This document shows positions 43,440 through 49,156 of a stretch of 49,156 bases of DNA, one piece after another; the first letter of the stretch is position 1, and every line of letters starts with the position of its first letter. A program made the position numbers and the translations under genes. Source of the stretch: Nitrospinota bacterium (GTDB lineage: Bacteria > Nitrospinota > Nitrospinia > Nitrospinales > VA-1). The DNA is taken from contig JACNKA010000104.1 in NCBI GenBank assembly GCA_014382285.1, forward strand, positions 1-49,156, read 5' to 3'. Below the pieces are notes generated by a model. It was not told the origin of the DNA and did no database searches. It worked only from the letters and a program-made list of their open reading frames with translations.

Positions 43440-44129
43440 GTGAGGAGCCAGGTGGTTGAATATTTTTATGAATTGTTTTCCGGATTCAGGAATTTCTCCG
43501 GCCTGATTGGAAAGCAGGATGTTCTCTGCCGTCAATGGCTTGCCATAGTATGCTTGGTTGGCATCCACGTCGGAAGTGATGACGGTGCCTTTCACGGAAA
43601 CCCCGCCAAAAATGCCCTTGCTTCTGGAGTAGGAATAAATTTCTCCCTGCATGAAGACATCGGCTGATGCTTCTGCATGACGGCCAACAGGTCCCACCGC
43701 CAGAGCGATGTCTCCACCCAGCGTGAACTTTTCGCTGAGTAGCCCTTCTAGTCCCCTTTGCGTCATGACGAGCAGAATCAGGTCTACCGCTTCTGCTCCA
43801 AACTGAAACCCGAAACTACCGCCAGCGGTATAAAGAAAAGCCGGGGCACCCCATTCCCCGTTGTCTTCGGAGCGTACCGAGGCAAACCCTTTACCGTATC
43901 GTGCGCCGACAAAAAAACCCGCTTTCACCATGGTGGGAAAGACAATGATAGCCTTGGCTTTGGCGATCAACTTTGCCGGTATATTATGGTCGGGAGAATT
44001 CTGGATTTCTTCCAAAACGAGTTGTCCGGTTCGCAGCAATTTTCGTTGTTGGGCTCCATCGGGGCTCTGGGCCAAAAGTGTGGATGCGAAAAACAGAGTA
44101 AAAATGATACTGAGGGTGAGGCTTTTCAT
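43425..44129 (-). CDS. SYLF/YSC84-domain exported protein
   Basis: Probably periplasmic or envelope-associated. ATG 44129 has GGAG six bases upstream and starts a signal peptide (KSLTLSIIFTLFFASTLLAQ). The rest is a SYLF (YSC84) domain, a lipid-binding module, with AKAIIVFPTMVKAGFFVGARYGKG and GSFGFQFGAEAVDLILLVM. About 234 residues. Bacterial function is poorly known; eukaryotic SYLF domains bind phosphoinositides. It stands alone, converging with the CheX-like gene. Confidence 0.88.
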   Translation of the reverse strand: MKSLTLSIIFTLFFASTLLAQSPDGAQQRKLLRTGQLVLEEIQNSPDHNIPAKLIAKAKAIIVFPTMVKAGFFVGARYGKGFASVRSEDNGEWGAPAFLYTAGGSFGFQFGAEAVDLILLVMTQRGLEGLLSEKFTLGGDIALAVGPVGRHAEASADVFMQGEIYSYSRSKGIFGGVSVKGTVITSDVDANQAYYGKPLTAENILLSNQAGEIPESGKQFIKIFNHLAPHKKRK

Positions 44130-44289
44130 ATGGGCTCCAATTATATTCACTGTATCTACTATAAAGGAAGTCAGTCGTATAATTCAACCTCGTTGAAAGG
44201 GGAAGCATGAAGAGGCACAAGTTGCATATTTTGACTGCACCTGAATTTAATTTTGCGCTTTTGAAATTGTGCCCGTACCATGCACGATC

Positions 44290-46275
44290 ATGACATCAAA
44301 GCGGGTGGACAATTATCTGGGAAAAGAGGGGGCCCTGTCTTCGGGGGTGGAGGGATTTGAGTTTCGTCATCAGCAAATGGATATGGCGGTAGCGGTGGAG
44401 GGCGCATTTGATAATGCCAAACACTTGATCGTGGAGGCAGGAACTGGGACAGGCAAAAGCCTGGCCTACCTCATCCCGGCTATTTTATGGGCCGTAGAAA
44501 ATAACAAGAAAGTGGTCATCTCCACTTATACCAAGACGCTACAGCATCAGATTCTCAATCACGACATCCCTTTTCTTCGCGATAAGTTGGGAATTGCCTT
44601 TCGCTACGCCCTCTGTATGGGCAACGAAAACTACCTGTCGCTCAGAAGGTTGAAACGATCGGCCCAGGCGGGACTGTTCACTCAGTCCGATGAGGAAAAC
44701 CAGTGGGAAGGCATTTTCAACTGGGCCGGAGAGACAGAGACCGGGTTCCGCAGTGACTTGCCTTTTGAGGTGCTTCCTCAGGTGTGGGAAGAAGTGGGGC
44801 GGCAGAAGGATCTGTGTCTGGGAAAAAATTGCGAAACTCATTCGTCCTGCTTTTATTTTAAGGCACGCAAGAAATGGTTCGGCGCCCATCTTTTAATTGT
44901 TAATCACCATTTATTTTTTGCCAACGTTGCCAACGCTGGAGCAGTGCTCCCGGCTTTCGATGCAGTGGTTTTTGACGAGGCCCAGAATCTGGAAGAAGCG
45001 GCCACCCAGTTTTTAGGGTTGGAAATTTCCAACTCCAGCTTGATCTATTTCCTCGACCGATTGCATAACCCGCGCACCAGGCGGGGGTTGCTGACCCGTA
45101 TTGATCATGATTCGGTGCCGCACCTGCGCAAGTTGGTGATGGCAGCACGTCAGGCAGCGGATGTTTTTTTTAATCAACTGCTGGAAGAGTATGGGACGAA
45201 CGACCGGGTCCTGCGATTTTATAAACCGCCGGTGTTGGATAACGGTTTGTACGTTCCGCTCGAGGCTCTGCGGGAGGCATTGAAATCTCTGGAAGGAGGT
45301 CTGCACTCAGAAGAAGATCGTGTCGATGCTTCGTCTGCCGCCGAGCGTTGTTTTGAGTTCAATAACGCTTTGTCTGCCATTCTCAACCAGCATATGCGCG
45401 GATATGTTTACTGGTTGGAAATCACTCCGAGAAAACGCTTTCACCGTGTGGTCTTGCGCGGGGTTCCCATTCATGTGGCGGAAGAACTGCATGCGCAGGT
45501 GTTCGAGAAAATTGACCGCATTGTTATGACCTCGGCCACACTGACCACTTCCAAAGGATTCGGATTTATTAAAGAACGCATCGGTTATCAGCCGGATGAG
45601 GAGTTGTCCCTGGATGCACCTTTTAATTACCCCAGTCAGGCTATGCTCTATGTTCCTGCTGACCTCCCTGAGCCGGGAGATGAGGCGGGAATTTATGTGG
45701 AGGGTATTTCTAATCGGTGCCGCGAACTGGTAGAGGCTTCTGGTGGCAAAACTTTTATATTGTTCACCAGTTACGCGCTGCTCAATCAGGTTTATGAAAA
45801 GCTGGATGGATTGCGGTTTCCGCTTATCCGGCAGGGAGAGATGCCCACCGTCCAGATGATAAAAAAGTTTAAAGAGAAGCCTTCAGTGATTTTTGGCACC
45901 AACTCTTTCTGGCAGGGGGTGGATATACCCGGGGACGCGTTGCAAAGCGTCATCATCACCAAACTGCCCTTTGACGTTCCTAAGGAACCGTTGACGGAAG
46001 CCCGCATTGAAGAATTGCGTCGACAACATATCGACCCGTTCAGGCACTACCAGATTCCGCGGGCGATTATTCAATTGAAGCAGGGATTTGGCAGGTTGAT
46101 TCGCAAAAAGACCGACACGGGTGTTGTTTCTATTCTTGATTCTCGTATAAGTCGGCGGGGTTATGGAAAGCAGTTCATCGCCTCGTTACCTCCCTGTCCG
46201 GTTGTGACAGACCTGGAGGCGGTCCGGAATTTTTTTGCACTCAACATGTCCGGGCAACATGGCAATGAACAATAA
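44290..46275 (+). CDS. DinG/XPD-family iron-sulfur DNA helicase
   Basis: ATP-dependent superfamily 2 helicase of DinG/YoaA type, for damaged or structured DNA. Motifs: Q-type FRHQQMDMA, Walker A EAGTGTGKSLAYL, DEAH-like VVFDEAQNLEEAA, and motif VI IIQLKQGFGRLIRKK. Four cysteines for a 4Fe-4S cluster lie between motifs Ia and II: ALCMGN, DLCLGKNCETH and SSCFYF. There is no N-terminal exonuclease domain. I prefer ATG 44290; an in-frame GTG at 44269 is possible. About 660 residues. Confidence 0.92.
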   Translation: MTSKRVDNYLGKEGALSSGVEGFEFRHQQMDMAVAVEGAFDNAKHLIVEAGTGTGKSLAYLIPAILWAVENNKKVVISTYTKTLQHQILNHDIPFLRDKLGIAFRYALCMGNENYLSLRRLKRSAQAGLFTQSDEENQWEGIFNWAGETETGFRSDLPFEVLPQVWEEVGRQKDLCLGKNCETHSSCFYFKARKKWFGAHLLIVNHHLFFANVANAGAVLPAFDAVVFDEAQNLEEAATQFLGLEISNSSLIYFLDRLHNPRTRRGLLTRIDHDSVPHLRKLVMAARQAADVFFNQLLEEYGTNDRVLRFYKPPVLDNGLYVPLEALREALKSLEGGLHSEEDRVDASSAAERCFEFNNALSAILNQHMRGYVYWLEITPRKRFHRVVLRGVPIHVAEELHAQVFEKIDRIVMTSATLTTSKGFGFIKERIGYQPDEELSLDAPFNYPSQAMLYVPADLPEPGDEAGIYVEGISNRCRELVEASGGKTFILFTSYALLNQVYEKLDGLRFPLIRQGEMPTVQMIKKFKEKPSVIFGTNSFWQGVDIPGDALQSVIITKLPFDVPKEPLTEARIEELRRQHIDPFRHYQIPRAIIQLKQGFGRLIRKKTDTGVVSILDSRISRRGYGKQFIASLPPCPVVTDLEAVRNFFALNMSGQHGNEQ

Positions 46276-46291
46276 CTTTAGTGATGGCAAG

Positions 46292-47251
46292 TCATGGGAC
46301 GATCGGCGCAAATTGAGGGGTGTAAACGAAGTTGGCTTGAATGGATAACTTCTCCCTTTGAATGGTTGTGGGGAAGGGATAAAAGGGGGCTGCTTCCTTC
46401 ACGGCTTTGAGTGCGGCCACATCCAGAATTTCATAGCCTGACCTATCCATCAGGCGAACTCCAAGAAGGTTGCCGTCCTTGGAAATCCTGAAAGTTAAGG
46501 TGAGATCACCGCTGATGCCACGTTCTGCCGCCTCGGTGGGGTAAATCCAGACGCGTTCGATCTGGTGCTTGATCCTCGCGAAATAAGAGGCGTATTTAAC
46601 TTCTGTCGTATCAAGAGAAACCGGTTCGTCATCGTCGATGTTTTCAAGGTCTTCTGTATTGAGTGATGCGAAGGGTTCTGGGTCAAACCCGTCCAGAAGA
46701 GCCAGAGAATTGCCAATGCCCGCTTTGGGGTTGGCGGATGATGTTGACGGTTGGGGTTTTTCCTTGCTAAGGGACTTATACTTTCCAATATCTGATTCGG
46801 GTAGAAGTCTTTTTCTCGGCTTGATTGAGGCTCGTTTCTGAGGTTTGTCGGCGGTTTTCTTTTCTCGAACGGGCGCAGTACTTGTTTTGCCTGCCGACCC
46901 TTTCGATTTTGGCACCATGGTTTTTTTGCGCTGATAAGTTTTTGCAGTTTTCTTTGCGGTGTTGGAATGGGATCGGCTGTCATATTTTGCCAGTAGCTCT
47001 TTGGTCCGGGCTTTCTCGGTTTTTTTGGGTGGTGTGGGTGTGTCAATGATTTGACCCGTTTTCGCGGCCTTGGTTTTCTCCGGTTCGATGTACTTCACCT
47101 GAATAGGAGGAGGGCCCTTTATTTTTTCTTCATGGGTAGGGAGAGCCATATGGACGATCACCGTTGTCAGATGAATGCCCAGCGATACAAGGATAAACCC
47201 GGATAATCGGGTTCGGTTCAATAAACTATTTTTTGACCACGTATTTGACAT
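46292..47251 (-). CDS. TonB-type energy transducer
   Basis: Spans the inner membrane and periplasm to energise outer-membrane transport. One N-terminal membrane helix (LSGFILVSLGIHLTTVIVHMAL), a long Pro/Lys/Ser/Thr-rich linker (about 45-200) and a C-terminal TonB domain (about 220-315, with RGISGDLTLTFRISKDGNL and VAALKAVKEAAPFYPFP). At 319 residues it is in range. No exbB, exbD or TonB-dependent receptor is nearby, so partners must be elsewhere. It converges with the helicase gene with 16 bases between. Confidence 0.9.
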   Translation of the reverse strand: MSNTWSKNSLLNRTRLSGFILVSLGIHLTTVIVHMALPTHEEKIKGPPPIQVKYIEPEKTKAAKTGQIIDTPTPPKKTEKARTKELLAKYDSRSHSNTAKKTAKTYQRKKTMVPKSKGSAGKTSTAPVREKKTADKPQKRASIKPRKRLLPESDIGKYKSLSKEKPQPSTSSANPKAGIGNSLALLDGFDPEPFASLNTEDLENIDDDEPVSLDTTEVKYASYFARIKHQIERVWIYPTEAAERGISGDLTLTFRISKDGNLLGVRLMDRSGYEILDVAALKAVKEAAPFYPFPTTIQREKLSIQANFVYTPQFAPIVP

Positions 47252-47363
47252 TTTCGGCTTGGTTTGTCTGCATGCTTAAAATTTAGTGCATAGCAGCTAT
47301 ATTATAGCGTTATTTTTGGTTTGCAGAAAGCAGGTTTGCGGATGATGCCCGCAGTTATTCCCG

Positions 47364-48680
47364 TCAGGCACGTTGCAGGTTTTCAGGAGCCGTATTCTGT
47401 TTCAGCAGTTCACATTTTTGTTTATACCAGTGGTATGCGAGTTCCACTTCCTTTAAACCTGCGTTAGGCGAGGTGTATTGTTTGTCCTTGTCAAAGGGCA
47501 CATGACCCATCTTGAGCGTTTCATAAATCGAGTTGAGGTAGGAAGGGAAATCCCGATACATGGGGATTTCTGTTTGCAGCTCAGGCATGCCTTCTTCACG
47601 AAACCGGGTCAAAGATTTTCCAAATGGGTGGATGATTTCCAGCCCTTCCGGGCCATGAATTTTTTCTGCATAATGAGTGAGGGACTCGAAATCTTCCCAA
47701 TCTTCCAAAGCATCGATATCGGAAACGAAAGCCGGGTCGTCATGCACCGTGGTGGTCATGGGAGTGTTGAGCAAGTGAGAGGCCCCTTTGTGAAAAATTT
47801 TCCGGGACATACCAAATTGATACTGGTCACCGGATCTGAGGCGGTTCACTTTTGGTTGGAACGTTAATAGATGCTCTATGAAATAAGGAAAAACCTTGAG
47901 TAAGCGTAAAGGTTTTTGCAAGGCGGTTTGGATGCCCGCGTGGATTATTTGCCCGTCTTTGCGTGAAGAATGCAGTTGGTCAATGATATCCGAATCCATC
48001 ATGGCAAAATTAATGGGATACAAATTAGGTTCTTTAAGATCCAGCAGGCCGTCTTCATGGTCGCTGAGAGTGCGGTAATGGTAATTGCGTTTGACGAACT
48101 CACTGGCTGGGTTTTTTTCAAACTCCGGAAACATTTGTTGCCGGGAGTTCAGCCAGAGCACCATGTTGTATTTTTTGTTATCGGGCCAATGCAATACTTT
48201 TTCCAGATCATAAAGGAAAGGCAGGTCGCCGGGCTGAAAGAGAACCAACTCATCGCGAGCAGGGGAAAGTAACTCCCGGCCCAGGTTCATGGTGTTGACC
48301 AGATTGAGGTGTTGGGCATCTTCCAGAACAAACTGAACGGTTTTCCCGCAGGTGCCAACAATATCGAGAAAGCGGTCCATGACCTTTTTGACTTCCTCGG
48401 AACCGACCACGACGATTTCGCGCAAACTGGAGTTCAACAGGTTCCCCAGCGCGTAACACATGATGGGAACCCCTCGGATCAAAAAAAGAAATTTTAGTCG
48501 ATCAATGTCATCATCATCGGCCCTTAAAATCAGATGGCTGATGCCATTTTTCCCGGTAGCGATTTCACGTTCTGCCTTGGAAAGGCTCAAAGCATCCGCT
48601 TCTTTGCGGGCGGAATATTTGTTGTGGCTGAAGCTGATGATGCACTTTTCGATAGCAGTTTTGTTGTTCACAACGATCAT
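47364..48680 (-). CDS. Putative MobA-like nucleotidyltransferase-fold protein
   Basis: Not a clear match to a named enzyme. Residues 65-180 look like a GT-A/MobA-type NTP-transferase: GVPIMCYALGNLL (as in PLI-type helices), LREIVVVGSEEV, and LVLFQPGDLPFLYDL, where Gly-Asp-Leu-Pro sits like the metal site of MobA-type enzymes. A late FVSDIDALEDWEDFE also fits the DxDxxxD end of this fold. The usual N-terminal glycine-rich GxGxRM loop is not seen, so activity is doubtful. The protein is 438 residues. It diverges from the ARC-like gene. Confidence 0.6.
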   Translation of the reverse strand: MIVVNNKTAIEKCIISFSHNKYSARKEADALSLSKAEREIATGKNGISHLILRADDDDIDRLKFLFLIRGVPIMCYALGNLLNSSLREIVVVGSEEVKKVMDRFLDIVGTCGKTVQFVLEDAQHLNLVNTMNLGRELLSPARDELVLFQPGDLPFLYDLEKVLHWPDNKKYNMVLWLNSRQQMFPEFEKNPASEFVKRNYHYRTLSDHEDGLLDLKEPNLYPINFAMMDSDIIDQLHSSRKDGQIIHAGIQTALQKPLRLLKVFPYFIEHLLTFQPKVNRLRSGDQYQFGMSRKIFHKGASHLLNTPMTTTVHDDPAFVSDIDALEDWEDFESLTHYAEKIHGPEGLEIIHPFGKSLTRFREEGMPELQTEIPMYRDFPSYLNSIYETLKMGHVPFDKDKQYTSPNAGLKEVELAYHWYKQKCELLKQNTAPENLQRA

Positions 48681-48859
48681 AGATCCAGAAACTTATTGTT
48701 AGAGATTACTTTTCATTAAAGAGGGTCGAACCCTGTTTTTTGCCGACCTCTGCAGGAACACGGAAAAATTATGTGAGAGCTTTTCAGGGCAATGGCTAAT
48801 AGAAGTCCTATCCTAATATAATGAAAAGGTTTTCTCTACTAAACCTTTGAGAAAATTGA

Positions 48860-48889
48860 CTTGATTTATAAATTTTTTTGTTCATACAA
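48860..48889 (+). promoter_or_regulatory. Candidate sigma-70 promoter for the ARC-like gene
   Basis: TTGATT (48860-48865) and TACAAT (48884-48889) are separated by 18 bases, 33 bases upstream of ATG 48923. The region is strongly AT-rich. Confidence 0.45.
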
Positions 48890-48922
48890 TTGAGTGTTCT
48901 CAATAAAAATAAAGGAATAATC

Positions 48923-49156
48923 ATGGGAGACCAAACCCATATCATAGAGTTGATTGACCAGGTTTTAAATGAAACCGAGGATAAGCCCCAATTGCAGGAA
49001 AAGATCATCGATCTCAGGGATGCTCTATTCCAAGCCCAACAGTCGGCTCAGCAGTATGCGCTAAAAATTAAGACTCTGGAGGAAGCTATTGAAAAGCTGA
49101 AGTCTCCCGCCCATCGCATTGGCACGATTTTGGGTCAGGGAGAAGATGGCTTGGTG
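48923..49156 (+). CDS. Start of a proteasomal ATPase ARC/Mpa-like protein (cut by window end)
   Basis: The first 78 codons are open to the window edge; AAAGGA lies seven bases upstream of ATG 48923. Residues about 20-62 form a coiled coil (LQEKIIDLRDALFQAQQSA... then LKIKTLEEAIEKLK). It is followed by SPAHRIGTILGQGEDGLV, which matches the opening of the first OB domain of ARC/Mpa (coiled coil, Pro, then xGTxLxxxDDGxV). If correct, it is the ring ATPase that feeds pupylated or UBact-tagged proteins to a 20S proteasome. Only the N-terminus is visible, so another coiled-coil AAA+ protein is possible. Confidence 0.55.
   Translation, partial: MGDQTHIIELIDQVLNETEDKPQLQEKIIDLRDALFQAQQSAQQYALKIKTLEEAIEKLKSPAHRIGTILGQGEDGLV

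Overview
This window looks like chromosomal DNA from a free-living, Gram-negative, probably marine bacterium. Evidence for a diderm envelope is a two-partner secretion pair (outer-membrane TpsB plus exported TpsA), a TonB-type energy transducer and glycan-assembly genes. The last 234 bases appear to start a proteasomal ATPase (ARC/Mpa type), which is rare in Gram-negative lineages. Together with the moderate base composition and gene content, this makes a Nitrospinota/Nitrospirota-type host my best guess, but no single marker in the window proves it.

Layout. 1-3266: NAD+ synthase (minus strand) and two unrecognised genes. 3339-10747: tpsB-tpsA on the minus strand; tpsA is split by one in-frame TAG right after its secretion domain. 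10748-12650: a sparse region with small unknown genes and a possible sigma-54 promoter. 12655-16264: a long phosphohexomutase, a left-handed beta-helix transferase and an acidic duplicated protein, suggesting amino-sugar work. 16380-22340: tRNA-Leu, then the proteostasis block tig-clpP-clpX-lon. 22697-29218: elbB, then a six-gene plus-strand cluster (SDR, WbqC, radical SAM, GT2, radical SAM/SPASM, methyltransferase) that looks like a pathway for a modified polyprenyl-linked sugar or glycolipid. 29215-35683: GGDEF-PilZ protein, 27-residue-period LRR protein and smc on the minus strand. 36024-40934: a tight plus-strand run (ArsC/Spx-like, CoA-type Nudix, ATP-grasp, pyrF, DUF4149, carbamoyltransferase). 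41168-43409: an orphan PhnE-like permease with an extra periplasmic domain, a CBS protein and a CheX-like protein. 43425-48680: SYLF lipoid-binding protein, DinG-type helicase, TonB-like protein and a MobA-like nucleotidyltransferase. 48923-end: start of the ARC-like ATPase.

The least expected signal lies between the genes. A 190-bp element at 35823-36012 has three nested inverted-repeat pairs, and recognisable pieces of it recur at about seven other intergenic sites. In at least two places its right end directly supplies or abuts the ribosome-binding site of the next gene. A second type of repeat (an outer stem enclosing two small hairpins, about 75 bp) occurs at 14819-14894, 41051-41122 and, with a different sequence, at 23458-23530. 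These look like mobile, structured intergenic repeats that have been drawn into gene expression signals.
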